64,000 nt of DNA from the NCBI GenBank assembly GCA_021234155.1, contig JAJEKV010000103.1, positions 2,480,001 to 2,544,000 of the forward strand. The letters run 5' to 3'. This document shows, piece after piece, positions 36,351 through 47,638 of this stretch. The stretch is from Isoetes taiwanensis (taxonomy: Eukaryota > Streptophyta > Lycopodiopsida > Isoetales > Isoetaceae). Position 1 is the stretch's first letter; each line of letters starts with the position of its first letter. Under the pieces are notes generated by a model. The model searched no databases and was not told the origin of the DNA. It worked only from the letters and a program-made list of their open reading frames with translations. A program made the translations under genes and the position numbers.

Positions 36351-37133
36351 ATGGCGGATGGATCTACCAGCGTCCACGTGCTCTCCGCCAAACAGAAGGC
36401 GAGAGAGGCTCGAGAGCGAGCCAAGAACGAAGAAACTTTAAACCCAAACCCGGACCAGTCAACCCAAACCCGGACCAGTCAAACCCAAACCCTGATATCC
36501 AAGAGGACAACAAACAGGATAAGAATTAACAAGAGCACCAACAGGACCCTGATCAGTAAGAGAACCCGGAGAATCAGGAGCATGGAGACGAGGAGGACGA
36601 GAATGAGGAGGACTGCACAACAACGGAAGAGCTGGCCCATTGCCAAAAGAAAGTCGGCAAGAAGAAGAGGGCAGCCAAAAGAAGGAGACTTATAGAGAAG
36701 GTGGAACTCCCCAGGCAGAGAGATCAAGGGAAAGATCCGTGAGCTCCTCAAGAAACCCCGGAGGAAAACCAAGAGCACATCAAGCAAAGGGGTCAAAATA
36801 ACAGAGCGGGAGCCCGATAGGCCGTCATCATCTTCATCTAAAATAGAGTCGGACGATGACGCTTGGAGGATTCCCCACCCGACGGAAGGATCGGGACCTT
36901 CCAATCCCGAGAACCAAGAAGTCGCAGCACCACCTCCTTACCCGACATGGCCGAAGGCAACTACATATCCCAAGAAGGTCAAGCCGGCACGGGAGTCATA
37001 TGTACTCAAGCATGAGGGGGAGTACAAGGAGAAGCTGAGGGAGTACAAGGAGTACATGAAGATGTATGAGACATACTCCAATCTTTTCCTTATCAGACAC
37101 TACTATTTGTACGCCTTTCTTGTTTTCCACTAG
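36351..37133 (+). pseudogene. gag-like or unidentified acidic/basic protein, decayed
   Basis: Begins MADGSTSVHVLSAKQKAREA. The best protein-like path changes frame after about 36430 into an acidic, Asn/Gln/Glu-rich segment with two TAA stops in CAA-like positions. It returns to the first frame near 36720 with IKGKIRELLKKPRRK, a Ser-rich stretch, and a lysine/tyrosine-rich coil HEGEYKEKLREYKEYMK, ending at TAG 37131. Composition (basic, then Pro/Ser, then charged coil) resembles retroelement gag proteins, but no zinc knuckle is seen. Not assigned to a family. Confidence 0.35.
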
Positions 37134-37139
37134 ATGCCA

Positions 37140-39380
37140 TACCTCTTTCTTTTAGTCCCTAGACATTTATTTTGTCATTTCCAAAAAACCTTTTGCAATT
37201 ACGAAGGCTGGATGCTACACTTACTTACGCCAATTTAAATTTTCATTTGACAATTTCTCCTCTATCTTACTTGCTCTTTTTCTCATTGTGTCTTCAAATG
37301 CCATTTCTACCTCCTGTCTTCGTCATTGGTCATTGGATCAAAAAAGAAAGCCTAAACAAAAATGGATGGAATGAAACAAGCGAGATCTCCTCCTCTAAAG
37401 GGGGGAATCACTCTCCTCCCTCGAGATTCTCATGAATTTTGAATTTTTCTCTTTCTATAATACTAGAAAATAGTGCTAATTTTGGACGAGCAAATGGACA
37501 TTACAATTCAGACACCGTAAGATGTGAGAACCCACAAATTAATCGAACACAAAATGTATAAGATGGACTAAAAGCAAAGCTGCAAGCTTGACAACCATTA
37601 ATAAAATCAATGACAGTCAACTAACTAGGATGCAACTTAACTATGCTTCTGCTAACAAAACTATCACTAAGTTATTGCAAATTCTAATCTTCTGTTTGTA
37701 TCCATCAAGTACAACAGTCCAAATCTAAGTGCAGATTTGTTAGATCCTGCTTCAAAGCTTGAATGTTGTCAGCTTGTCTTTTCCTTTCTAAAATTTTAAG
37801 CAGGGATAATCGAAGCTTAGATTCATCCTCACAGCATGGAAAGAGCAAAGTCCTCGTCTAGAAAAATCCTCAACAAGACTTTCAATTTGACCTTTAGCGT
37901 CTCTCGTTCTTCAACACGGATGTTGTGTACCCATCAAATCTCGCATGAAGAAGCCCTCAATTCTAATCTTTTGATTTTTTTTATCTTTTATACACTATTG
38001 GATTGATCTAATGGAATCTTCAAAAGCCAATCAGTTTCTAGAGAAGATATATCAACATGGGAGCAATCTCCTCCATAAGTCTGTTTTATGCCTCTTGTTT
38101 CTATTTGAAATCTTAATCCTCTCATCAATAAAGCTACCCCAATCCAGAACTCTTCATTGCTAGAACTCTTACATTTGTCTAGTCAGCCAAGGAAAGGCAT
38201 GTGCAAAAATAGTTCGAGCTTTATTTTTCTTCAAAACAAACTGAAAAATCTTTCTAATCAATTCCTTCAGACGCTGCTCATATTCTAGTTTGATCATAAA
38301 GACTTTGATTTTGTTATATCTCTAAACTTCTTGAGTCCAAATTGTAAAAAAATCAGCCTTGTGCCCCCATCATACAAGCTACGGTATTCCATAAACTGCT
38401 CCACCTCTATTTGCAAAAATAAGGTCAAAGAGTAGCTGGGCACTACAACTTAGAAATGGCAAAACAAAAAAAACCCCTTCCCTTGCTTGGGTCTTGCTCT
38501 ATTTAGCGTGTCCTCTCCTTCAAAAAAGAATGATATCTCGTAGCCATGGGGAACTGGATTGGAGACATGGCAATGATGTAAAGGGCAAGGCAAAGCATCG
38601 CTTTGACCTAGTCCGACCACACAACAAAGAGCATACAGAAAGAGTGCACTATTTGAGTCGAAGAAAGAAAATAAAAGTTAGGGTTAGGGAAGGAAAATTG
38701 GGGTTGATGGGGTGCTTGGCATGCATGTTTTTGCCTTCCAATATTGTGCTTAGACCCTATAAGATGTTCTTAACCGGTTTTGATGCCCACTGACATCCAT
38801 GGGAATTGTGCCCATTTTTATGTTGTTGTGACTTAACCTTCATGTAGAATATTTACATGTCTTGTTCTCGACTCATTTATTGTCCAAAACCTATTTAACA
38901 ACTTCCCTATAGCTCCAAAATCTCTAAAGAACAAAATTTAATTGGCAATTGTGTTTTGGTACCACATGAAAAAACTTACCTTTGATTTTGAAGTATTTTT
39001 AAGTGGCTATGCGAAAGCAGTTTAAGAATTTCTCGTTTTTATTGATTATGTATGGCGGCATGGAAACTGTGGAGCAGATGAGCGCAGTTCCAGGCTGCCA
39101 CAACATGGTAATCAGGGATTTACTTGTAGGTGACTCGTTCACCAGAATTGCAGTGCGTTTTTTCATTCTGCAGGCAGAATGCTATTCCGAGTTTCCATGT
39201 TTGTGGTGGCCGCCACTATAAATTCCTTGTTGCTTGTTATTTTTATTGATTAGAAATTCCTTGTTGCTAGTTATTTTTATTGATTTTAGGCGCCTTTATT
39301 TGATATAAGTAGTTCTTTTCCTTTTTCACCTTAGTAACTTTGGGTGGTTGACCACGACTTGACGGCCATCGGCCACCTGG
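37140..39380. other. intergenic, no gene recognised
   Basis: Short frames only. A 36-bp direct repeat with AAATTCCTTGTTGC and TTATTTTTATTGATT lies at about 39219-39287, upstream of the bZIP gene. Confidence 0.45.
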
Positions 39381-39382
39381 CT

Positions 39383-39399
39383 GCCGTGGCAACCACGGC
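39383..39399. promoter_or_regulatory. CCACG-containing hairpin upstream of the bZIP gene
   Basis: GCCGTGG and CCACGGC form a 7-bp inverted repeat around CAA, 73 bp before the bZIP start codon. CCACG is the half-site of the ER stress response element; a second CCACG lies in TTGACCACG at about 39350. A regulatory role is inference. Confidence 0.35.
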
Positions 39400-39471
39400 T
39401 TCCTAAAAGGAAGGCATATTGCGACTTCTACACGTTTTTGAGGAGGCCGCGCTTCTTCTCCCCGTCGCAGC

Positions 39472-41619
39472 TATGGAGTCCGGCGAATCTGAATCAGGCG
39501 CCCTCCTCATGGATTTTGATGACTCTGCTGAAGATTGGCTTTCGTCTTTGTTGGACGATCCAGACTTTGATACCAAATTTGACTTCTCAGGCGATTGCGA
39601 TTTAGTTCTTCCTCCGGAGACTAACGGTCTCTGTCTTTTCTGCCCCTCTTCTTTTGATATTCTTGAGAATGGCATGTCTTCAGAAGATCCTGCTTGCAGC
39701 CCTCAACCGATCCCATTCTCCACTTCTGAATTAGGGTTTTCTTGTGATCCCTGCATGTATGATGCTACAAGTCCCGTTATTGGAGAAAACAGGGTTCTCC
39801 AATTAGTGTCTTGACTCAGGCGAGCAAGGATTCAAATGACTCTGGTAGTCATGAAGGTAGTGTTGGCTATAACAAAAATTCTGCGGACAATTCTGGTTCG
39901 GAGGGTGAGACCTATACCTCAAAATTGCATCCAAGGTTCCAGGCTTTGGATGCTGAGCAGGGAAATGTAAGGGTTCGTACTGAAGGTGATCCTGCTCTAC
40001 AAAACGCAGAGGGTTCCAGGAAGAAAAATGAAAACATGTAAGAGAAAGAGGGAAGAGCCTTTTGTAGAAGTTGGGCACGAAGATGAGGATGTCAAGGATA
40101 ACATTGGAGTAGATGAAGAGGAACATAAGAGACAGGCTAGACTGATAAGGAATAGAGAGAGTGCACAGCTATCTAGGCAAAGGAAGAAAAGCTATATAGG
40201 CGAGCTAGAAAACCAGCTGAAGGCATTGAAGACTACTGTAGCTGAGCTTAACAATACTGTCCGTCTTATAAGTGCAGAGAACATGAGTCTCAGGAGCCAG
40301 ATTGCGATGATGTACCAACCATTTCCAAACACAGCCACTCCAACTCCTATGGCTTACCCTGTAGCTCCACACTTACGATATCCCGCATATATGGGTGTCA
40401 TGCCTAATTCATCTTTACCTCCTGTCCCTATTCCAAAGCTCAAGACAAACAAGGTTGATATGAAGAGCAACGAGAAGAAGACTAGTGCCTCCAGGGAGTG
40501 CAAAGACAATAGGAAGGTGAAACGTCTGGCTAGTGTTGCAGCAATGGGTTTCCTCTGCATTCTTATGCTGCTTCTGCCTACAGATCATGGATTTGGAAAT
40601 CCAAGAACTACCTGGGGTGGTAAATTGCCAAGCATTTCTAGGACTGGGGGAAGAGTCCTGATGAGCTATGACACTTCTTCTTTGGATACTGGATCTGCTA
40701 CTGAAAGACCATTCTTGGATCCAGAAATGAAATTAGATTCTGGACCGGACAATGAAAAGTGCTGTGCCAATTGTGCTGAGCTATGGAAAAGCGATTCTTT
40801 CCTAAGAAATTTTACTGAACCTGTTGCTGCTACTCTGTTTGTGCCAAGAAATGATAAACTTGTAAGGGTTGATGGCAGTCTTGTTGTTCAGTCAATAATT
40901 GCCGCCGACCTGGCAATGAACAACACGGATGATGTGGATGAGATTAGGTTATTGGCATCCACTTACCCTCCCGCACTAACAAAATCCCAAATTGTAAATG
41001 CCATTACTCCTTATTTTGGAAGAACAAGCAATTACCTAGAAAGTAAGAATTCAATGGATGGCGATGTTTTTTTACTAGTCCAAAGCTCTCACAAGATGTG
41101 AAAGCTTTACCTTCAGCACAAGTTCATGTTGCAGAGGACTTCCCAACCGAGGATTTTTCAGGTAAATTTTTTTCCCTGTTTGCCTCAAATGTGCATTTTA
41201 TTTTTCTTAGTTATAATTACTAAATCTGTAAATATTGCCTGTTTAATTGAAGGCACTCTATTGAACACAGGAACATGTGTGGAAGTTTTCCGTTTTTGAG
41301 ACGGATAAACAACCAGCCTCAACAAGCATATCAACTTATGACTACAAACTGAGCAAGGACATGGATAGACAGCCTCCTCGCCTGATGCTCCGCAGGGTTT
41401 ACCAGCTGGATCATATCCGAGCATACGACAAATAACGGTTCTAGTGGAGATCAGCAAAGCTCTTTGGTCGTCTCTTTGCTAGCACCTCCAGAAGCACCAA
41501 GTGGTGAAGGGAAATTATCAAGAATATTTGTTGTTGTTCTTTTAAACGGAGTTAAATACGTGACTTACTCTTGTATGGTACCTCCTATTAAAATGCATTC
41601 ACCCGTTGTAACAAGGTAA
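39472..41619 (+). CDS. membrane-tethered bZIP transcription factor (bZIP17/28/49-like)
   Basis: In this class ER stress releases a membrane-anchored factor by Golgi proteolysis so that it activates chaperone genes. Exon 1 (39472-41161) ends at CAG/GTAAAT; exon 2 (41271-41619) follows ACACAG. The N-terminus is acidic, with an EDWLSSLLDDPDFD motif typical of the class. The basic region (about residue 217) has NRESAQLSR, the N-x7-R signature, followed by a leucine zipper. A single membrane span, MGFLCILMLLLP, lies near residue 355. A GGRVLM segment recalls lumenal motifs of the family. The C-terminus has LSRIFVVVLLNGVKYVTYSC. Six single-base frame shifts are needed: 39.79, 40.02 and 41.07 kb, 41.29 kb, and two more in exon 2. 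At least four fall in homopolymers. Confidence 0.85.
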
Positions 41620-41756
41620 ACCGCTGTGGTATTACATGCATTTGCAGCTTACTTGGAAATTGGATATTGTTAGGATGCTACAAGGTGTTAGCCCATTGTA
41701 AGGTATGGTCCAATTTTCTCCTTCTTGTGGAGTCAATGTACAATACTTCATATCAT

Positions 41757-41900
41757 ATGATAATATTCTACATGAAATGGCACTGCCTCTCTGAACTGCT
41801 CTGTGGTAATGCGGTTTCTGCTTCAAATATGATAATATTCTATATGAAATGGCACTCCCTGTCTGAACTGCTTTGTGGTAATGTGATTTTTGCTTCAAAC
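41757..41900. repeat. 72-bp tandem duplication downstream of the bZIP gene
   Basis: Two adjacent copies sharing ATGATAATATTCTA and GAAATGGCACT, with several substitutions between them. Confidence 0.8.
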
Positions 41901-43500
41901 GCATGCAAAGATCTGCTTTCGCCATTTTGCATGAACCTTTGATGATGTGATAGACCTATAAACAGAAAGCCCTTGCTTCATTAAATTTAAACATGCTTCC
42001 TCCCAAAGCTAGTAACTTTTCTTACTAGCATTGGCCTTCCTTTTCCTGCTATTGATTGGCATGATAATTTTTTGAGTTTTATAATTTTAACCCAACAGAA
42101 TCCGTATAACAGCAATAGTCCTGTGTGCATTTACATGCCAACAATCAGGGGAAGTAGCCATGCTAGGACAAACATCTACCTAAGTAACCATTTACTTGGG
42201 CAGTCTTACCAATCCTGGTCTAAGCTTTATCCACTGGTTATTGGGAAAACAAAGCCTATTTGTAACACGGTTATTTACAGAACCAAAGTCATAGCATAAA
42301 GTCTACAGCAATATAAAGCTATTTGAAGCCAGCCTGCTTTATGAAATAATTCAGGGTTGAATGTGTATCCCGGTCCGTCAAGCATGTTATAGACAAAAGC
42401 AAGTAAAAAAATGTTTATGCAACTTTGCCAATCCAGCAAACCATTTCGGATGGATTACCTTTCCCAAACTCGCAAAAGGTTTTTTCTAGAAGGCAGATGT
42501 TAGGGCATTATAATTGGTGTGAAAAGCAAAAGCTGCCAAAAATAGAGCATCTGATGCACTCAGTGTACAAGTATACAGAGATAAAGGTGTAGCAAACCAG
42601 GTTTGCACGCCATCATATAAGTAGATCACAGAGAATGCTTATTGCCATTAGCTCTGCTTCAGAATATTCTGCCATTCAAGCTACAAAATGGTGTATCAAA
42701 TAAAATTGGCATGTATTTTCATAAATCAATGCAAAACATTTGTTTGGGTTGCTCCTAAGGGCAAGCCCTCGCTTATTTTGTCAAAGCCATAGGTCAACAA
42801 ACATGCTATCTTCATTCAAGGAAAATTCACAATCCATTGAGAGATTCCTGGCACGCATCAAACAAGGCTGTTAATATCATACAGCCACCTCTTAACGCAA
42901 CACATGTTTACTCGAAAATTACCTTTGTCCCCTAAAATAAATAGCAGAGATATTTAGAATCATTTACTGCTCTAACAACCCAAAGTATGCATGCAGCTCA
43001 ATGTAATGCAAACTCAACCAGCATGTATTCCAAATCTTACATCAGTATCCTAAGGCAAAATGTTAATAAGTCTTGAGTAAGTAGTAATCTGCCCAGGCAA
43101 GATCTCACCAAGGATTTAGCTTTCTAGCCAGCTAAACCCTTCAGCATTTTGAAAGAGAATCATTGTCCATATATTCTGATCGTGTCTCCATGTTGTATCC
43201 AAAGAAGTAAGAGTATCTCTAAGATATGAAACCTTGGTTACCTGTTATAGAAGTGCTCCATAAATGTTTGGTGCTTAACTCCAGATTCGGGGCTCACATC
43301 CCTAATTATATACATAGCTCTTAACAAGGTGGGCATGGAATCCTTTATCTCTCCACTATCATTTTTTTCCGGTAATGCAAGTCCTAAGAAAATCTCTATG
43401 ATGATACCTGTACCACTTTATGGACAAACTATATACACCAATTAGGTTTTTTGCAGATGAAATGCACGCATAGGTTATAAATAGCCCAATCTGTGTTCAC
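41901..43500. other. intergenic between convergent bZIP and PPR genes
   Basis: AT-rich DNA without recognisable coding sequence. It must hold the 3' ends of the convergent bZIP and PPR transcripts. Confidence 0.45.
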
Positions 43501-43523
43501 TGCCAGAGTAGATCTATGCCATG

Positions 43524-45011
43524 CTATCTGTCAAATGAATGCATCATGTTTGAAAGCAAGACAAAAGTTGCAGGATCATAAGGATCCAACTCTATAACAT
43601 GTTGTATTATCTCTTCAGAAACCTCACTAATGCTGTGGACCTTGCAACCGCCAAGGAGGGACCTCCATATTTGAACACTTTGGCTCAGTGGCATCATGTT
43701 GATAACTGCCAATGCCTCATGCAGGTACCCAGCACGACCAAGCAGATCAACCATGCACGCGTAATGATGCAATATTGGACTAATAGAATGATCTCCAACC
43801 ATTGAATGAAAATAGTTCCAGCCTTCATTGACAAGACATGCATGACTGCAGGCAGTTAGAACAGAAGTAAAAGCAACACCATCTGGTTTTACCATTTGCA
43901 GCTGCATTTGCTCAAAAAGAGTTAATGCTTTTTCTCCATCTCCATGCTGAGCATATCCTGATATCATTGCACTCCATGACTTGACATCTCTTTCTGGTAA
44001 CAGTGCAAACATCTGGAAAGCATCCTTTAAGTTACCACATTTTGCATACATGTCTACTAATGTGCTTCCTAAAAGAATATCTAATTCACATCCTGATGCC
44101 TGAAGGATAGAGTGCACCTGTCTTCCTTGATCCAGGGCAGATAATCCAGCACATGCAGTAAGGACACTAGCAAACGTGACCTTGTCTGGTTGCACACCTT
44201 CTGATTGCATTTCGCCAAAAAGCCTAAGAGCTTCTGTGTTATCACCATGCTGAACATAACTGGCAATCATCACATTCCAGGGTACAACATCTGATTTGAT
44301 AATTGCATCAAATACTTGGCGGGCATCGTTTATGCTCCCACACTTGGAGTACATGTCAACAAGACTACAGCTCACGTACATATCAGAACCATGTTTGGTT
44401 TTTAAGATTTGGAGATGTATCTGCTTTCCCCATTCTAAGTTTGCTTTAGCTGAACATGCTGTTAGGACAGTGACATAAGTAACTTGATTTGGTTCCACGT
44501 TTTCTTGTTGCATTTGTCTAAACAGCCTAAGAGCTTCCTCAGTTTTTCCATCCTGGACATAAGCATCAATCATGATGGTCCATGAGAAAACATTGCGGTA
44601 ATAGATTTTTTCAAATATTTCACGTGCATCATCTATGCACCCACATTTAGAGTACATGCTGATCAGCGTGTTACGTATGAATACATTGAGTCTCAGCCCA
44701 CTGTTAGCAAGGTGAAAATGAACCCGTCTACCTTCAGCCAAAGCTTTCATGTCAATGCAGGCTTGTAATAGATACAGACAAGAATCATAGTATACTCTGT
44801 CAAATGGCTCCTGAGAACGTTGGTTATCCATTACAACTAAAAGATGTATTGCCTCCTTCAAGCGCCCTTCTTCACATAGCTTCTTTATGTTCCCAGAAAA
44901 TCCAGCATAACCATTCCTCCAGGCCCTACTTACGGATTCTTGAGATATATTTGCAACATTTACGGAAGAAAGTCCATACTTCAAATTGGGCGCAATGCTG
45001 CAAAGTTTCAT
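43524..45011 (-). CDS. PLS-class pentatricopeptide repeat protein with truncated E domain
   Basis: PPR proteins bind organelle RNA, and this class usually guides C-to-U editing. This is the cleanest long ORF in the window: 495 codons, intronless as usual for plant PPR genes. An N-terminal region of about 60 residues precedes a first repeat (GNIKKLCEEGRLKEAI). P, L and S repeats follow, with signatures such as SMYSKCGCIDDAREIFE, YVTVLTACSAKANLEWGKQI, VDMYAKCGNLKDAF and SWSAMISGYAQHGDGEKAL. The E motif begins (WRSLLGGCKVH, VIELDPYDPATFVLLSNM) but stops after HSFDR, so the rest of E and any DYW deaminase are missing. No DYW sequence is obvious past the stop. Either an E-type factor acting with a partner, or recently truncated. 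Confidence 0.9.
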   Translation of the reverse strand: MKLCSIAPNLKYGLSSVNVANISQESVSRAWRNGYAGFSGNIKKLCEEGRLKEAIHLLVVMDNQRSQEPFDRVYYDSCLYLLQACIDMKALAEGRRVHFHLANSGLRLNVFIRNTLISMYSKCGCIDDAREIFEKIYYRNVFSWTIMIDAYVQDGKTEEALRLFRQMQQENVEPNQVTYVTVLTACSAKANLEWGKQIHLQILKTKHGSDMYVSCSLVDMYSKCGSINDARQVFDAIIKSDVVPWNVMIASYVQHGDNTEALRLFGEMQSEGVQPDKVTFASVLTACAGLSALDQGRQVHSILQASGCELDILLGSTLVDMYAKCGNLKDAFQMFALLPERDVKSWSAMISGYAQHGDGEKALTLFEQMQLQMVKPDGVAFTSVLTACSHACLVNEGWNYFHSMVGDHSISPILHHYACMVDLLGRAGYLHEALAVINMMPLSQSVQIWRSLLGGCKVHSISEVSEEIIQHVIELDPYDPATFVLLSNMMHSFDR

Positions 45012-45369
45012 GTATTAAAGCAATCTTACTTCGGCTATACCGATGAACCTAATTTCAGCTAATTGGCAGACTAAAATAATTGAGAATTAGAACTTTGAGG
45101 CCAGCTCTAGAGAAGAATACCCTTTGCATTCTGGGACTAGAGCTCCACTTTGTGCAGTACAATACTTCTCATACTTGTGTCTAATCGTGAATCGCATGAT
45201 GCAAGCTTGATTAATATCCAGCACGTACTCTTCTTGCTGTGCACACTAAAATTTGAATTCTGATGGATGTAGAGATATATATATTTCATTAGTATCAGAG
45301 TTCGCCATATATTGATGCCCAAAACTGAATACTCGCCCAATTGAAATTATTTGCGTGGAGGCAGTGAGC

Positions 45370-45695
45370 GGTGCTTCGATCGGCTCCCGAAATTAAGTCC
45401 AGGAGCCAGCCGGGTTCGCCCAAGCGAACCCCGAAAATTCGCCCAGGCAAACCCGTGGGATTCGCCCAGGCGAACCCGCCATCTTGACGTGGCGTCTGAG
45501 TGGCACTACCTACCGGGTTCGCCCAAGCGAACCCGAACTGGGGTTAGCCACCGTGTGATGTCAGTGCGATGGCAGTGCATTTATTACCCCTGCCGGGTTC
45601 GCCGAAGCGAACCCACCCGTGAGGGCTACTGACCGGATCACGGTTTCAGACGGGCATTATTTATTAACCCCTGCCGGGTTCGCCCAAGCAAACCC
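45370..45695 (+). repeat. palindrome array 2 (GGGTTCGC-N4-GCGAACCC)
   Basis: Six copies at 45412, 45435, 45457, 45514, 45595 and 45676, three of them perfect. The left flank, GGTGCTTCGATCGGCTCC, matches array 1 at 17.5 kb, as does the GACGTGGCG text between copies. Same orientation as array 1. A TTTATAAG box at about 45725 and short ORFs follow. Confidence 0.88.
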
Positions 45696-45724
45696 ACCGG
45701 CGGGGGCTACACGGTTTGAAGTTG

Positions 45725-46263
45725 CTTTATAAGGTTTGCCCTCTTCAAGAATCATCTGTCATCTGTGGCGATTGTCCTTTCCGCTGCAGCAAAGTGATCC
45801 GATCGTATCTGGGCTCATTTATTCTTGGGCAATAGGAGTGTAAGGGTTGTTTTGCAAGCAATCCGTGTGCTGGGCAAGAAGAAACAAGCATTGCAGTGCT
45901 GCAAAAGCATGATGGGAAGAATGGGGACGGATTCATTTCCTCACAGGGATCGATTTGCAAGCGGCCTGACGAGCGTAATGAGGGATCAAAAGCTGGTGGA
46001 TGAATTCCCGTGCACGGCGAGAGAAGCTTCTGGGTCTGTCGGCCATGGCTCCGGATGGACAGAACAAGACGGATTTGGAGGATTTGGACGATTTAAGCGA
46101 TCTGGTGGAGGAGGATATGTGGGAGACTGATATAAACGAAGACCAGGAAGCAATCCGGCAGGGATTAGAGGGTTTTGCATTTGGAAGGGAGAAAAGCAAG
46201 ATTTTGCAGGAACCTACTGTCCAAAAGAATGGAAAAAGGATTAACAGGAGAGGTGAAATATAG
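45725..46263 (+). other. possible TATA box and short acidic ORF
   Basis: TTTATAAG lies at about 45725. A frame from Met 46045 to 46263 reads MAPDGQNKTDLEDLDDLSDL and continues acidic. An overlapping frame (45908-46090) also looks protein-like, with MGTDSFPHRDRFASGL. Neither is recognised. They may be the start of a transposon gene whose transposase fragment follows. Confidence 0.3.
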
Positions 46264-46277
46264 TTACTATTCTAGCA

Positions 46278-46590
46278 ATGCTTTTAGGGGATTCAGCATA
46301 TCCAAGCAGAAGGTTCTTGATGAAGGTATTTCCGGATGGCACAGGGGCTTCTAGCACGTTCAACAAGAGGATTTGTAGGGGCAGAGTTTGTGTAGAGAAT
46401 GGATTTGGGGTAGTAAAAAGAAGTTCGGGGATCCTCAAAACTTTGCCTATTCATGTTAGCGAGGCGTACCAAGATCATTCATGCGGCATGTGTTTTGTGG
46501 AATTTACGCATTATGGGGATTTAGAATTGAAGATGTTGCCCTTAGAAGCAGAGTTACTCTGTTTATTGATCAATTGGATGAATGGATAAC
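46278..46590 (+). pseudogene. PIF/Harbinger transposase fragment (DDE_Tnp_4)
   Basis: MLLGDSAYPSRRFLMKVFPD has the second catalytic Asp in GDSAYP, and CVENGFGVVKRSSGILKTLP has the catalytic Glu in VENGFG, at the spacing of Harbinger nuclease domains. The first Asp and the rest of the protein are missing. The frame ends at 46590, just before the LINE fragment. Confidence 0.75.
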
Positions 46591-46629
46591 CTTGCATGAT
46601 GGAGAAGGAACACTTAACAGGAGCATATT

Positions 46630-47350
46630 ATACGATTACTGATTTATGCGGATGATGCAGTGATGTTTTTGAGAAGTGCCCATGCACTTTTCAGTTTTTG
46701 TGAAGCTATGGACATGAGAGTCAACCTAGAGAAGACAAAGATCATGATATTTGGGCAAAGAAAGCAGATCACTATACCTTTTTGTATGACAGAAAACTTG
46801 TGGAAGTCACACAGTCTTATAAATATTTGGGCTTACCGACTCACACTGATTATAAATGGAACCTAGCAGTAGATCAGAGAGCAGACGGGGGTCTAAAGGC
46901 TTTGTTTGACATGCAGAGGCGATGCAAGAAGGTGGAGCACTAGTACGTCCAGTTGTCTTGTATGGCTATGAAATTTGGGGGCCTAGTTTAGCCCTCGATA
47001 GATGGAAAAGACTGGAAAAAATTCAGAAGAAATTCATGCTTACTAAACTTGGAGTAAAGATACAAACTCCCGTTGTGATAATGCTTGCTGAAACAGGGCT
47101 TATACCACTTGAGATGGAAGCTTTATATCAAACAATTGTGTATGTTAGGAAAGTGTGGGCAACTAAAAGGGAAGGATTACTAGGACTTGCCATGGATAAT
47201 AGTGTACACAAAGGTTGGTATGCTGATTTCTTAAAATGGTTATGCAAATGAGGTATTAGCTTCGATCAGATCCCAACTAACTCTAAACATGTGAAGGGGT
47301 TCGCATATCAAAAAGCACGAGAGAGATTGTGGTATGATGCTGGTTCCAAA
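46630..47350 (+). mobile_element. LINE fragment A, 3' half of reverse transcriptase
   Basis: Starts at the RT active site (LLIYADDAVMFL), followed by MRVNLEKTKIMIFG and, after a frame change near 46790, VEVTQSYKYLGL. The frame from 46922 has RPVVLYGYEIWGPSL, which matches the thumb of non-LTR RTs. Everything upstream of the active site is missing. Its family differs from fragment B. Confidence 0.85.
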
Positions 47351-47374
47351 TCTATATGTCTTACAAAACATTGT

Positions 47375-47638
47375 TTAATCCTTCATTAGGGGAAGCGTCT
47401 TACTTGAATAAAGTAAGCTCCATATGTCACTACGGCTTGCATCTGAGCATACTATAAATGGTTTATTCCAATCAAGAAGAGCTAATACATGCTCAGTTGC
47501 CATCTTGTGCTTAAGATCCTGAAATGCTTTTTCTGCATCATCATTCCACTGAAATGGTATATCATTTTTCAGAAATCTGTTCAATGGAAGAGTTATTTTC
47601 ACAAAATCCTTCACAAATCGGTGATAATAAGCGCATAA
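47375..47638 (-). mobile_element. Ty3-gypsy pol fragment, RT/RNase H junction
   Basis: On the minus strand it reads CAYYHRFVKDFVKITLPLNR, then DIPFQWNDDAEKAFQDLKHK and LLDWNKPFIVCSDAS, the connection and RNase H start of gypsy pol. It continues the fragment at 49018-49548 and is separated from it only by LINE fragment B. Confidence 0.85.

Noticed and set aside
38494-38793. 99-codon plus-strand ORF
   Set aside because: Basic composition but no recognisable motif, homologous exon or promoter. Likely chance.
39403-39675. Minus-strand ORF of 90 codons
   Set aside because: Antisense shadow of the 5' end of the bZIP gene.
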